Shown: in pieces, positions 1-10,049 of the stretch
Layout: each line of letters begins with the position of its first letter
How positions within the stretch are numbered: the first letter of the stretch is position 1
Origin: Qipengyuania spongiae
Lineage (GTDB): Bacteria > Pseudomonadota > Alphaproteobacteria > Sphingomonadales > Sphingomonadaceae
Direction of reading: 5' to 3'
NCBI RefSeq assembly: GCF_026168555.1
Contig: NZ_CP092471.1
Span: 258,501-322,500, forward strand
Length of the DNA: 64,000 bases
Notes under the pieces: model-generated
Databases searched by the model: none
What the model saw: only the letters and a program-made list of their open reading frames with translations
What the model was told of the DNA's origin: nothing
Program-made: the position numbers and the translations under genes

Positions 1-1
1 C

Positions 2-319
2 GTCTCCGGCGGCGGCCTCGACCCGCGCCAGCAAATCCCTGTCGGTCCCGGCTATCAGGTGCCGCTGGCGCGGACGGTCAAGGACGCGGTCGCCATGCCT
101 GTCGTGGCGGTCGGAATGATCACCGATCCGCACCAGGCGGAGCGCATCCTCGAAGACGGGCATGCCGACGCCATAGCGATAGCCCGCGCTGCGCTGTGGG
201 ATCCGCGCTGGCCCTGGCACGCCGCCGCCGCGCTTGGCGCATCGGTAAAGGCGCCCCCGCAATATCTCCGGTCCGAGCCCCACGAAGCGGGCCGCATTCT
301 CAAGGAAATGATCCCATGA
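2..319 (+). CDS. NADH:flavin oxidoreductase (Old Yellow Enzyme family), C-terminal part
   Basis: Only the last 105 residues lie in the window; the reading frame is open from base 2 and the start is upstream. The visible part has the late TIM-barrel features of YqjM-type OYEs: a strand with AVGMIT, which in the family contacts FMN phosphate, then a helix, then DAIAIARAALWDPRWPW, the usual end of the FMN site. These enzymes reduce activated C=C bonds of enones, nitro compounds and similar electrophiles with NAD(P)H. The stop codon overlaps the start of the next gene (ATGA), so the two are probably co-transcribed. The substrate cannot be told from this fragment. Confidence 0.85.
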   Translation, partial: VSGGGLDPRQQIPVGPGYQVPLARTVKDAVAMPVVAVGMITDPHQAERILEDGHADAIAIARAALWDPRWPWHAAAALGASVKAPPQYLRSEPHEAGRILKEMIP

Positions 320-1467
320 AAATCTCCGTCAAACTGCTTTTTGCCGCTGGCGCTGCCCTCTCGCTTGCCGCCTGCTCGACGACCCGCGATGGTGCATCCG
401 CGCCCCAGATCGAACAGGTCGCGACCTTCGATGGAGCGATGCCGACTGGCGTAACAGTCGCACCCAACGGGCGCATCTTCGTCAACTTTCCGCAATGGGG
501 CGATAACGCGCCATTCACGGTTACCGAGCTGGTCGACGGCAAGGCGGTGCCCTATCCCGACGCCGTGACCAATCGGCCCGATCCGGCCGACCCGGCGGGG
601 CATTTCATCTCGGTGCAGAGCGTGGTGGCAGACGGCGCCAATCGCCTTTGGGTGCTCGACACGGCGGCGCCCAAATTCTCTCAACCACAGGCCGGCGGTG
701 CAAAGCTGGTGGCAATCGACCTCGCGACCGACCGGGTGGTGAAGACGATCGTCCTGCCGCCCAGCGCGGTGCTGCCCACGACCTACCTCAACGACGTGCG
801 CTTCGATCTGCGTCAGGGCGCCGAGGGCGTCGCCTACATCACCGACAGCAGCAACGAGGGGATCGGCGGCATCATCGTCGTCGATATCGCCAGCGGACGT
901 GCGATCCGGCGCCTGTCGAACCATGCGACGACCAACCCCGAGCCCGGCTTCACCCCGGTTGTCGACGGCGCGGTGCTCATGAACCGCCCCGCCGATGGAC
1001 CCGCGACGCCGGTAACAATCGCGAGCGACGCAATCGGGCTTAGCGCCGACGGCAGCCTGCTGTATTACGGTCCACTGTCGGGCCGCACGCTGCACGCGGT
1101 CCCCACGGCCATGCTGCGCGATCCTGCGGTGACCGAGGAGGAACTGGCCCGCGCGGTACGCAGCCTGGGGCGCAAAGGCGCTTCGGACGGGATTGCCGAA
1201 GACGACCGGGGCCGCGTGTTCGCCGGCGATTACGAGAACAACGCGATCCGCGTGCTCGACCAGGGCCGCTGGACGACGGTGGTCAGCGACCCCCGCATCA
1301 GCTGGCCCGACACGCTGTCGATCGGCACTGACGGCTATCTCTACTTCACTGCCAACCAGCTCCACCGCCAACCCGGCTTCCACGGCGGGCGGGATTTACG
1401 CCGCAAGCCTTACGAGCTGCTCCGCATCCGGGTGGGCGCCGGGCCCGTCCTCTTGCGCTCACAGTGA
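316..1467 (+). CDS. Major royal jelly protein/Yellow-family lipoprotein
   Basis: 383 residues. The N-terminus is a lipoprotein signal with lipobox LAAC and Cys20 as the predicted lipidated residue, so the protein should be anchored in the periplasm or outer membrane. The body reads as a six-bladed-propeller protein of the Yellow/MRJP family: FPQWGDNAPFTVTEL early, LNDVRFD and ITDSSNEGIGGIIVVD in the middle, and DGIAEDDRGRVFAGDYENNAI late. Bacterial members are often annotated as L-dopachrome tautomerase-related, but their reaction is not established. The ATG at 316 overlaps the upstream stop and follows an AAGGAA stretch, which decided the start over a longer upstream extension. Confidence 0.85.
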   Translation: MKISVKLLFAAGAALSLAACSTTRDGASAPQIEQVATFDGAMPTGVTVAPNGRIFVNFPQWGDNAPFTVTELVDGKAVPYPDAVTNRPDPADPAGHFISVQSVVADGANRLWVLDTAAPKFSQPQAGGAKLVAIDLATDRVVKTIVLPPSAVLPTTYLNDVRFDLRQGAEGVAYITDSSNEGIGGIIVVDIASGRAIRRLSNHATTNPEPGFTPVVDGAVLMNRPADGPATPVTIASDAIGLSADGSLLYYGPLSGRTLHAVPTAMLRDPAVTEEELARAVRSLGRKGASDGIAEDDRGRVFAGDYENNAIRVLDQGRWTTVVSDPRISWPDTLSIGTDGYLYFTANQLHRQPGFHGGRDLRRKPYELLRIRVGAGPVLLRSQ

Positions 1468-1544
1468 TCCCATCAGGCCGGGCAGGCCCGCGCGGGGCCG
1501 CGATCCGGCGAAAAATCAACAACTGACTTGAAGGAATACAAATC

Positions 1545-2285
1545 ATGACAAAGGGTATCGAAGGCAAGGTCGTTCTCATTACCGGCGGCAGCAGCGGCAT
1601 CGGCGCGGAAACTGCGCGTCTTCTCGCGGAACGCGGCGCGAAGGTGGCGATCGCCTCGCGGCGCAAGGACAGGCTCGACGAGGTCGTCGCTGACATCGCC
1701 GCAAACGGTGGCACGGCACGTAGCTACGCGCTGGACGTGACCGACAAATCGGCGGTCCAGTCCGTCGTCGCCGCAATCATTGCCGACTTCGGCCGCCTCG
1801 ACGTGCTGATCAACAATGCCGGGCTGATGCCGATCCGTCCGATGGCCGAGGTCAACACCGACGAGTGGGACCAGATGATCGACGTCAATCTGAAGGGTAC
1901 GCTCTACGGCATCGCGGCGGCCCTTCCCGGTTTTCTCGAGCAGGGCAGCGGTCACATCATCAATCTGAGCTCGGTTGCGGGTATCAAGGTCTTCGCACCG
2001 GGCGGCACGGTCTACTCCGGCACCAAGTTTGCCGTCAGCGCGATCAGCGAAGGCTTGCGCCACGAGGTGGGGGAAAAGGTCCGGGTCACGTCAATCGAGC
2101 CTGGAGCTGTCGAAAGCGATTTGAAGTTCACGACATCAGGCACGGCTGCCGAAACGGTGCTCGACTTCTACAAGCAGGCCATCCCGACGGCATCGGTGGC
2201 GCGTGCTATCGCGTTCGCTGTCGAACAACCTGATGACGTCGACATCAACGCGATCGTCATCCGGCCGACCGCACAGGAGTTCTGA
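1545..2285 (+). CDS. Short-chain dehydrogenase/reductase (SDR)
   Basis: 246 residues, the usual length of a classical SDR. Cofactor motif GGSSGIG at 14-20, NNAG at 90-93, catalytic Ser in NLSSVAG (142/143), Tyr157 and Lys161 in YSGTK. A basic pair after the second strand (ASRRK) suggests NADP(H) preference. It closely resembles the broadly distributed cytosolic SDRs next to Old Yellow Enzymes, which reduce carbonyls after ene-reduction; that pairing is inference from context. A purine-rich ribosome site (GAAGGA) precedes the ATG. It follows the lipoprotein gene by 77 bases on the same strand. Confidence 0.9.
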   Translation: MTKGIEGKVVLITGGSSGIGAETARLLAERGAKVAIASRRKDRLDEVVADIAANGGTARSYALDVTDKSAVQSVVAAIIADFGRLDVLINNAGLMPIRPMAEVNTDEWDQMIDVNLKGTLYGIAAALPGFLEQGSGHIINLSSVAGIKVFAPGGTVYSGTKFAVSAISEGLRHEVGEKVRVTSIEPGAVESDLKFTTSGTAAETVLDFYKQAIPTASVARAIAFAVEQPDDVDINAIVIRPTAQEF

Positions 2286-2396
2286 TTTCGACGAGGAGGC
2301 GGGGCCGGGTGTGCTCCGCCTCTTAGGGAACGTGCCGGCCCGCTCGTCCGTTAGTTTGCCGAACAATATCTGTCCGTTTCACTTGAGGAGTCACTT

Positions 2397-2690
2397 ATGC
2401 CCAAACTTGCCCTGTATGTACCGCTGAAGGCCAAGCCCGGAAAAGAGCGCGATGTCGCCGATTTCCTGACCTCGGCATTGCCGCTCGTTCAAGCTGAGCC
2501 GGGCACTCAGACCTGGTACGCGATCGAGGAAGGTCCCGGTGCGTACGCGATCTTCGATACGTTCGAGACAGAGGAGGATCGCCAGGCCCATCTCGACGGC
2601 AAGGTTGCCGCCGCACTGATGGAAAAGGCAGACGAACTGTTTTCCGAACCGCCGCAGATTCACAAGTTCACCCTGCTGGCCGCGAAATAG
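2397..2690 (+). CDS. ABM-domain (putative quinol monooxygenase) protein
   Basis: 97 residues, the size of single-domain antibiotic-biosynthesis-monooxygenase (ABM) ferredoxin-like folds such as YgiN. The start (MPKLALYVPLKAKPGKE), a middle TWYAIEEGPGAYAIFDTFETEE and an H in DRQAHLDG match the pattern of a strand, a long helix and an edge strand seen in the family. Members are cofactor-free or heme-binding dimers; no specific reaction can be assigned. CTTGAGGAG precedes the ATG. It lies in the same-strand run of small redox genes and may share their transcript. Confidence 0.8.
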   Translation: MPKLALYVPLKAKPGKERDVADFLTSALPLVQAEPGTQTWYAIEEGPGAYAIFDTFETEEDRQAHLDGKVAAALMEKADELFSEPPQIHKFTLLAAK

Positions 2691-2796
2691 CGGAGCGGTC
2701 GGCACCCTAGCACGTCGCTCTCGCCCGCGGGGGGGGGACCCGCGCGCGGCGGCGTGCACTGAACAGCTTTCCCCGAACTGGCCAAGGAGACACGCC

Positions 2797-3216
2797 ATGC
2801 GCACCATCCAGACACTCGACCTGAACGACACGCGGACGATCATCGATGCGGGGATCGCGGAGGCCGAGCGGATCGGCAGCCCGTCGAACATCGCGGTGGT
2901 GGACGCGGGCGGCTGCCTCCTGGCGTTCGCGCGGATGGATGATGCGTGGCGCGGCAGCGTCGACATCGCGATAAGCAAGGCGTGGACGGCGCGCGCGTTC
3001 GACGTCGAGACCAAGGCGCTGGCGAAGCTCGCCCAGCCGGGCGCCGACTTCTACGGCATCCATGCCTCCAACGACGGCAAGGTGATGATCTTCGCCGGGG
3101 GCGTGCCGATCAAGGAGGGCGAGACGGTGATCGGCGCGGTGGGCGTGTCGGGCGGCACCGGCAAGCAGGATCAGGCCGTGGCCGAGGCGGCGGCGCAGGC
3201 TTTCGCGCACAGCTGA
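2797..3216 (+). CDS. GlcG/HbpS-family heme-binding-like protein
   Basis: 139 residues, full length for the GlcG/HbpS (DUF336) family. It shows the family's NIAVVDAGGCLLAFARMDDA core, the SKAWTARAF helix and the glycine-rich end GGVPIKEGETVIGAVGVSGG. Family members oligomerise and some bind heme or corrinoids and sense redox stress; others have no known role. AAGGAG precedes the ATG. It is preceded by a 106-base gap that includes a run of nine G (2729-2737). Confidence 0.88.
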   Translation: MRTIQTLDLNDTRTIIDAGIAEAERIGSPSNIAVVDAGGCLLAFARMDDAWRGSVDIAISKAWTARAFDVETKALAKLAQPGADFYGIHASNDGKVMIFAGGVPIKEGETVIGAVGVSGGTGKQDQAVAEAAAQAFAHS

Positions 3217-3265
3217 GCCTTGGAGCGCGGCGGCACCGGCTCAGTCGACGGCAGCGGGCTCGGGC

Positions 3266-3331
3266 GCCTTCAAGCATTTCGACGAGCACGATGCTGGTTG
3301 GACGAAGGTCGTGCTCAAGCCGGGCACCTGA
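3266..3331 (+). pseudogene. C-terminal scrap of a zinc-dependent (formaldehyde-type) alcohol dehydrogenase
   Basis: One frame of this intergenic stretch reads FKHFDEHDAGWTKVVLKPGT and then a TGA at 3329-3331. This resembles the extreme C-terminus of glutathione-independent formaldehyde-dehydrogenase-like MDR proteins; the intact member in this window (12910-14091) ends [19 protein letters not shown]. No upstream part of such a gene remains, as the GlcG gene ends only 50 bases earlier. It is best read as the tail of a deleted gene. Confidence 0.5.
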
Positions 3332-3362
3332 CCTTAATCTTGGACAGAATAGGAGATAAATT

Positions 3363-3908
3363 ATGACTTTAGAAGGCAAATCGGTCGCCATTCTGATCGC
3401 ACCCCGCGGGACGGAAGAACCAGAATTCTCGAAGCCCAAGCAAGCTGTCGAGGACGCTGGTGGCGAAGTGACCGTGGTCAGTTTTGAATCGGGCAAGGCT
3501 CGCACAGTCAATGGCGATCTCGACGAGGGCGGCAGCTATACTATCGACAAGACGTTTTCCGATGTCAAAGCCGACGATTTCGACGGACTTGTCGTGCCCG
3601 GAGGGACCGTCGGTGCCGACAAGCTGCGCGGCAGCGACGAGGCAATCGGTTTCATCCGGGCTTTCTTCGATCAGAAAAAACCTGTCGCGGCTATATGCCA
3701 TGCACCCTGGACATTGATCGAGGCGGACGTGCTCAAGGGTCGCACCTTGACGTCCTACCCGACGCTGAAGGTCGATATCGAGAACGCCGGCGGTACATGG
3801 ACCGATGAGGAAGTCGTGGTCGACAACGGCCTTGTTACCAGCCGTGATCCCGATGATTTGCCCGCCTTCTGTGCCAAACTCGTCGAGGAAATCGCAGCAG
3901 GGAATTAA
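3363..3908 (+). CDS. DJ-1/PfpI-family type 1 glutamine amidotransferase-like protein
   Basis: 181 residues, close to YhbO/PfpI proteins. The nucleophile elbow is AAICHAPW with Cys112 and His113, and the acidic partner is in PRGTEEPEF (Glu18/19). DFDGLVVPGG is the usual strand before the elbow. Family members act as deglycases, glyoxalases or stress chaperones; which of these applies here is not visible. AGGAGA lies ahead of the ATG. It stands as the last gene of the plus-strand run, followed by a hairpin and a convergent uvrA. Confidence 0.9.
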   Translation: MTLEGKSVAILIAPRGTEEPEFSKPKQAVEDAGGEVTVVSFESGKARTVNGDLDEGGSYTIDKTFSDVKADDFDGLVVPGGTVGADKLRGSDEAIGFIRAFFDQKKPVAAICHAPWTLIEADVLKGRTLTSYPTLKVDIENAGGTWTDEEVVVDNGLVTSRDPDDLPAFCAKLVEEIAAGN

Positions 3909-3971
3909 GACGGGGCGTTTCGACGAACCATGTGAAGGGCCCTCTCAATGGAGAAGGTCTGCACAAAGCAA

Positions 3972-4008
3972 GCGTGGCGGATGGCCAGCGATTGACCGTC
4001 CGCCACGC
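3972..4008. other. Inverted repeat between convergent genes
   Basis: Perfect 10-base arms GCGTGGCGGA and TCCGCCACGC separated by 17 bases, 63 bases after the DJ-1 gene stop and before the convergent uvrA-like gene. No T-tract follows on either strand, so it may be a weak or factor-dependent terminator. The rest of 3909-4163 holds nothing recognisable. Confidence 0.4.
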
Positions 4009-4163
4009 CGCGTATCACACGAACACGGCGCACCTGCGGCACTTAAACCCTGAGCCGCGTCAATCCGCGGTGACACCTCGCCGGCTCTCGCATCCAGAAT
4101 CGACCCATTCCAGCGTGGGTTTGAGGTGCACCTGATCGACGTGCCTTCGACCAGATTTACGAC

Positions 4164-6824
4164 CTACAGCGCCGCCTTGAGATAGCGGGCGGTGAGACTG
4201 CCTTCCGCTTCCGCAACGACGTCAGGGACGCCGCTGGCAACGATACGGCCCCCATCTTCCCCGGCCCCCGGTCCCAGGTCGATGATCCAGTCCACCTGTG
4301 TGATGGCGCGCATGTCATGTTCGACGACCACGACGGTATTGCCGGCGTCTACGAGGCCCTGCAGGTGTTGCATCAGCCGGTCGCTGTCGGAGGGATGAAG
4401 CCCCGAAGTCGGCTCGTCGAGGATGTAGATGGTGTTGCCGCGTTGAGCGCGTTGCAGTTCAGTCGCCAGCTTGATGCGCTGCGCCTCCCCCCCAGACAGC
4501 TCGGTCGCCGGCTGACCGAGCCTCAGATAGCCAAGACCGATCTCCCGCAACACATCGAGGGAGCGCATCACAGATGCCTCGCCAGCGAAGAAATCGCACG
4601 CATCGTCGACCGTCAGTTCGAGCACCTGGGCGATATTGCGCCCGTTCCATTCGACTTCGAGCGTTTGCGGGTTGTAGCGAGAGCCATGACAGGTCGAGCA
4701 CGGGGCAAAAACGCTCGGCAGGAACAGCAGCTCCACCATGACGTATCCCTCGCCCTCGCACACAGGGCAGCGGCCTTGCGCGACGTTGAACGAGAACCTT
4801 CCCGGGCTGTAGTGCCGCCGGCGGGCGAGCGGCGTATCAGCGAAGATCCGTCGCACATGGTCGAACATGCCGCTGTAGGTGGCTAGGTTCGAGCGCGGCG
4901 TGCGGCCGATCGGTTTCTGATCGACCCGCACCAGCCTACGAACATGCTCCATGCCTGCGACAATGCGTCCTTCGGTGTCGTTCTGCGCAACATCGAGCAG
5001 CGGATCGACATCCTCCTCCTCGGCCACGGGGGAGCCGCCGAGGTGTTCCGTGACGAGCTCGGGCAGCGCCTGACTGACAAGACTGGATTTGCCCGATCCC
5101 GAAACGCCGGTGACAGCGGTGAAGCAGCCGATGGGAAACGCGACGTCGAGACCATGGAGATTGTTACGCCTGATCCCTTCCAGGCGTAGCCATGCCTTGG
5201 GGTCGCGCGGTGTGCGCTCACTGCGGAGCGGATCTGCGAACAGGTAGCGGCGGGTGATCGAAGTCTCGACGTCGGCAAGCCCTCCAATCGGCCCGCTGTA
5301 GAGGACTTCACCGCCCTTTGCCCCGGCTCCTGGCCCGACATCGACGAGCCATTCCGCGCGGCGGATCACGTCGAGATCATGTTCGACGACGAACAGGGAG
5401 TTGCCCGCCGCCTTGAGACGCTCAAGGATGGTGATCAAGGCTTCGCCATCTGCCGGGTGCAACCCTGCCGAAGGCTCGTCAAGCACATAGACCACGCCAA
5501 AAAGCTGTGACGACAATTGCGTGGCAAGCCGCAAGCGCTGCAGCTCTCCGGAGGAGAGCGTCGGCGTGCTGCGGTCGAGCGAAATATAGCCAAGGCCAAG
5601 ATCGATCAGCGGCTCTAGCCGTTCGATCAATTCGCAGGCAAGGCGTTGGGCGGCGACCCGCTTTTCATCGGAAAGGTTGGGCGTGCGGCGCACGTCGGGC
5701 GCAGCCTTGTGCGCCGAACCTCCTGCCGCGACTCGCCGTTCGACCGCCGCATCGCGGGCCGCCTTGCCGAGGACATGGCCCTTCGGGACCGCCGCGGCGC
5801 CCCCGTATTCGCCATGCGCGACGGGCGTGAGCAAGTCCCGGAGTTTCAACGCCGTCAGGTCGCCGAACTCGGCGATGTCAAGGCCCGCGAACTTCACGGA
5901 CAGGGCTTCGCGCTTCAGGCGCTTGCCGTCGCAGGTCGGGCAATCGCGTCCGATGATATATTGCGAGACGCGCTTCTTCATCAGCGCGCTTTTAGTGTTG
6001 GCGAAGGTTTCCAGCACATAGCGGCGCGCGCCGGTGAAGGTGCCCTGGTAGCTCGGCTCCATGCCGCCCTTGAGCGCCGTCCGCGTCTGTTCGGGCGTCA
6101 GGCCCGCATAGACCGGCACCGTCGGCGCCTCTTCAGTGAAGAGGATCCAGTCGCGATCCTTTTTCGGCAGGTCTCGCCACGGCGTATCGACGTCATAGCC
6201 GAGCGAAACGAGGATATCGCGCAGGTTCTGGCCATGCCAGGCGGTCGGCCAGGCGGCGATCGCCCGGTCGCGAATGGTGAGGCTGTCGTCAGGCACCATC
6301 GTTTCTTCGGTCGCGTCATAGACGCGCCCGATGCCGTGACAGGTCGGGCAGGCGCCGGCGACCGTGTTGGGGGAGAAATCCTCCGCATAGAGCATGGATT
6401 GATGGCGCGGATATTCGCCGACGCGCGAATAGAGCATCCGCACCAGGCTGGAGAGCGTAGTCACGCTGCCGACCGAGGATCGCGCGTTGGCCGAGCCGCG
6501 CTGCTGCTGCAACGCGACCGCAGGCGGCAAACCGTCGATCGCGTCGACCTCCGGAACCCCGGCCTGGTCGATCAGGCGACGGGCATAGGGCGCAACCGAC
6601 TCCAGATAACGCCGCTGGGCTTCGGCATAGAGGGTGCCGAACGCGAGCGATGACTTGCCCGAGCCCGATATGCCGGTGAATACCACGAAGGCGTCGCGCG
6701 GTACATCGACGTCAATATTCTTGAGGTTATTCTGGCGCGCGCCGCGAACCTGCACGCAAGAGGGCGGCCCCGTATGACCATGATCGGTGGCCGGCGTCGT
6801 CGCGTGAATATCCTTGCTCTTCAT
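4164..6824 (-). CDS. UvrA-like ABC ATPase of the short (UvrB-binding-domain-less) class
   Basis: 886 residues, shorter than the 940-980 of housekeeping UvrA. Two ABC modules are visible: Walker A GISGSGKS (51-58) with signature [12 protein letters not shown], then GVSGSGKS with signature [12 protein letters not shown]. Zinc-finger CXXC pairs occur in [28 protein letters not shown] and CSTCHGSRY. After [24 protein letters not shown] the sequence runs straight to the first zinc finger, so the UvrB-interaction domain of canonical UvrA is missing. That is the class II UvrA arrangement, linked to DNA-damaging drug tolerance. It stands alone with its own ATG at 6824 and no uvrB or uvrC nearby. Confidence 0.93.
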   Translation of the reverse strand: MKSKDIHATTPATDHGHTGPPSCVQVRGARQNNLKNIDVDVPRDAFVVFTGISGSGKSSLAFGTLYAEAQRRYLESVAPYARRLIDQAGVPEVDAIDGLPPAVALQQQRGSANARSSVGSVTTLSSLVRMLYSRVGEYPRHQSMLYAEDFSPNTVAGACPTCHGIGRVYDATEETMVPDDSLTIRDRAIAAWPTAWHGQNLRDILVSLGYDVDTPWRDLPKKDRDWILFTEEAPTVPVYAGLTPEQTRTALKGGMEPSYQGTFTGARRYVLETFANTKSALMKKRVSQYIIGRDCPTCDGKRLKREALSVKFAGLDIAEFGDLTALKLRDLLTPVAHGEYGGAAAVPKGHVLGKAARDAAVERRVAAGGSAHKAAPDVRRTPNLSDEKRVAAQRLACELIERLEPLIDLGLGYISLDRSTPTLSSGELQRLRLATQLSSQLFGVVYVLDEPSAGLHPADGEALITILERLKAAGNSLFVVEHDLDVIRRAEWLVDVGPGAGAKGGEVLYSGPIGGLADVETSITRRYLFADPLRSERTPRDPKAWLRLEGIRRNNLHGLDVAFPIGCFTAVTGVSGSGKSSLVSQALPELVTEHLGGSPVAEEEDVDPLLDVAQNDTEGRIVAGMEHVRRLVRVDQKPIGRTPRSNLATYSGMFDHVRRIFADTPLARRRHYSPGRFSFNVAQGRCPVCEGEGYVMVELLFLPSVFAPCSTCHGSRYNPQTLEVEWNGRNIAQVLELTVDDACDFFAGEASVMRSLDVLREIGLGYLRLGQPATELSGGEAQRIKLATELQRAQRGNTIYILDEPTSGLHPSDSDRLMQHLQGLVDAGNTVVVVEHDMRAITQVDWIIDLGPGAGEDGGRIVASGVPDVVAEAEGSLTARYLKAAL

Positions 6825-7002
6825 TTCAGTCTTCCTGCCCTATACGCCCGTGCGGCCCGTGTTTCATCACAGTTGGGTAGCAGATGAATGCATCGCGACG
6901 CGTTGCCCATTTGCGAGAGCGCGCGTCATCATGGCCTGGGTCGGGCCATGATGACGGACGAATTGTCGATCCGGGCGCCTCGCGCCGCTTCGTAACGATG
7001 GG

Positions 7003-8187
<1,185 letters not shown>

Positions 8188-8266
8188 TCATACTGGCATG
8201 GGCGCCGATCGTCCGATCCTCTGTCGGTGAAGGGGCGGCGATCGCTTACTCTCCCCGGTATGCCGG

Positions 8267-9256
8267 TCAGACCGTAACGACGACCTTTCCGATCTGGTTG
8301 TTCGATTCGAGGAAGCGGTGAGCGTCCTGGATGGCGTCGAGCGGGAAAGTGCGCGCGATCCGCGGCTTGAGCGCGCCCGATTCCAGACCCGCCACGATGA
8401 ACGCCTTGGCGCGATCGAGGGCGGCATCGTCCGAGACGATCTCGCTGTAGAGATACCCCTTGAGTGTTAGGCTCTTGCCCAGCACGGAGAACAACGGGAA
8501 CGGCGTCGGTTCGCCGCTGAGCGCGCCATATTGGAGCAGGATGCCGCCGCGTGCCATGCTCTCGGTCAGCGGCTCGAACGACGGGCCTCCGACCGGATCG
8601 AGCACCACGCGCGCACCCTGACCATCGGTTATCTCCATCACCCTTGCTACCAGATCCTCTTCCCCGGTCGCGACGACATGATGTGCACCGGCATCGATCA
8701 GGGCCTGGCGCTTGGCGCCGGTACGCGTCGTCGCGATTACCGTCGCGCCGACCATCCGCGCAATCTGGAAGGCAGCAAGGCCGACGCTGCTTGAGGCAGC
8801 AGTGACGATGACGAAATCGCCCTCGCCGAGTTTCGCCTGCTCCACCAGCGCACCCCAGGCGGTGACATACTGCATCCATACGGCCGCCGCTTCCTCGAAC
8901 GATAGCGCCGCCGGATGCTTGACGACGAGACGGGCGGGCACGTTGGCGACCTCGCCATAAGTGCCCCAGCGCGCGATATCGAGCGGGGGGATGACGCTGA
9001 CGGCTTGGCCTTCCGCAAACCCGGTCACGTCCGCGCCGACCGCAGCGACAGTGCCGGCAGCCTCATAGCCAAGGCGGCTCGGGAACTCGGCTTCCTGAAG
9101 GTAGGCATGGTTGCGGAACATCACCTCGGCGCGGTTTATGCCTATCGCCTTTACCGCGATCTGCACTTCGTCGGCCGCGGGCGCAGGGACTGCCACATCT
9201 TCAGTCCTGAGGACGCTGGCGTCGCCATATTCGTGGATACGGACGATGCGGCTCAT
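8267..9256 (-). CDS. Quinone-oxidoreductase-like MDR family NADPH oxidoreductase
   Basis: 329 residues, zinc-less-looking medium-chain reductase. It has the GroES-like N-terminal half with GINRAEVMFR and RLGYEAAGTV, then a Rossmann half with ASSSVGLAAFQIARMVGA as the nucleotide site. The structural-zinc cysteine cluster is absent, as in quinone oxidoreductases (QOR, Zta1-like). It is divergently transcribed from a TetR-family regulator across a 96-base gap that contains an inverted repeat, so it is a likely regulatory target of that protein. Substrate unknown; probably electrophilic quinones or enones. Confidence 0.88.
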   Translation of the reverse strand: MSRIVRIHEYGDASVLRTEDVAVPAPAADEVQIAVKAIGINRAEVMFRNHAYLQEAEFPSRLGYEAAGTVAAVGADVTGFAEGQAVSVIPPLDIARWGTYGEVANVPARLVVKHPAALSFEEAAAVWMQYVTAWGALVEQAKLGEGDFVIVTAASSSVGLAAFQIARMVGATVIATTRTGAKRQALIDAGAHHVVATGEEDLVARVMEITDGQGARVVLDPVGGPSFEPLTESMARGGILLQYGALSGEPTPFPLFSVLGKSLTLKGYLYSEIVSDDAALDRAKAFIVAGLESGALKPRIARTFPLDAIQDAHRFLESNNQIGKVVVTV

Positions 9257-9282
9257 GGGACACTCCTTGATTATTGAATGAT

Positions 9283-9299
9283 CGTTCTGTAAGAGAACG
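9283..9299. promoter_or_regulatory. Candidate TetR-family operator
   Basis: Inverted repeat CGTTCT-gtaag-AGAACG in the divergent gap between the MDR gene (start 9256) and the tetR gene (start 9353). A second GATCGTTCC half site lies near 9334. Position and symmetry fit autoregulation plus control of the MDR gene; binding has not been shown. Confidence 0.45.
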
Positions 9300-9352
9300 G
9301 ACCACCAGTTTCAAGATATTATTTATCGATCGTTCCATATCGTGCACCAGAG

Positions 9353-9973
9353 ATGACAGAGACGAAAGCCCGTCGCCGCGCAGGTCGCCCTCGTGTGTTC
9401 GACACTGACGCTGCGCTCGACAAGGCGGTTCGTCTGTTCTGGCAGCGCGGCTACGAAGCGACATCGATGGCAGATCTGGTGGCGGAGACTGGCGTCGCCG
9501 CCGCCAGTCTCTATGCAGCGTTTGACAACAAGGCGGGGCTGTTTGCGGCGGTGATCGAGCGCTACGCCGCAACGTTCAGCGTCCACCTCTATGCACCGAT
9601 CAACGATCCGGCGCTGTCCACCTACGATGCCGTCAAAGGCCTGCTGGAACGAGCGGCGTCATCATTCTCGGAACCTGGAACGCCGGCCGGCTGCTTCATG
9701 TATTCGGCAGCGGCAGCCGTTTCGCCGGCGTCCGCCGCCATCGAATGCCTGCTGCGCGACAAGCGTATCGCGGCGGAGGCCCTCCTGATCGAGCGTCTGC
9801 AACGCGGTGCCGCGCAGGGCGAGCTTGCGGCCAACAGCGATCCGGCCGTGCTAGGCAAATTCATCAATACGGTCATGCAAGGCATGTCCGTTCAGGCGCG
9901 CGACGGCGCTACGATCAACGAACTGCTCTCCATCGCCAAAATGGCACTCGATCGATGGCCGGCCGCGATATGA
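9353..9973 (+). CDS. TetR/AcrR-family transcriptional regulator
   Basis: 206 residues. The N-terminal 60 residues form a TetR DNA-binding domain: RRRAGRPRVFDTDAALDKAV leads into FWQRGYEATSMADLVAETGV and the recognition helix with AASLYAAFDNKAGLF. The C-terminal half is helical and variable, as expected for a ligand pocket; SEPGTPAGCFMYSAAAAVSP resembles the TetR_C domain of regulators next to oxidoreductases. It is divergent from the MDR gene and followed 76 bases later by an aldo/keto reductase, both plausible targets. Confidence 0.9.
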   Translation: MTETKARRRAGRPRVFDTDAALDKAVRLFWQRGYEATSMADLVAETGVAAASLYAAFDNKAGLFAAVIERYAATFSVHLYAPINDPALSTYDAVKGLLERAASSFSEPGTPAGCFMYSAAAAVSPASAAIECLLRDKRIAAEALLIERLQRGAAQGELAANSDPAVLGKFINTVMQGMSVQARDGATINELLSIAKMALDRWPAAI

Positions 9974-10049
9974 TCGTTACATCATGGTCATCTGCCAATC
10001 CGCCTCCCGCGGGCCGAACAGCCGAACTCATCTCACAGGACGAAAGCAC

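Noticed and set aside
55..1383. 442-codon minus-strand frame opposite the lipoprotein gene
   Set aside because: Composition is Arg-rich shadow type; the plus strand has a lipoprotein signal and a clear family.
2729..2737. Run of nine G as a phase-variation tract
   Set aside because: It is between genes and not next to a promoter or start; no effect on expression can be argued.
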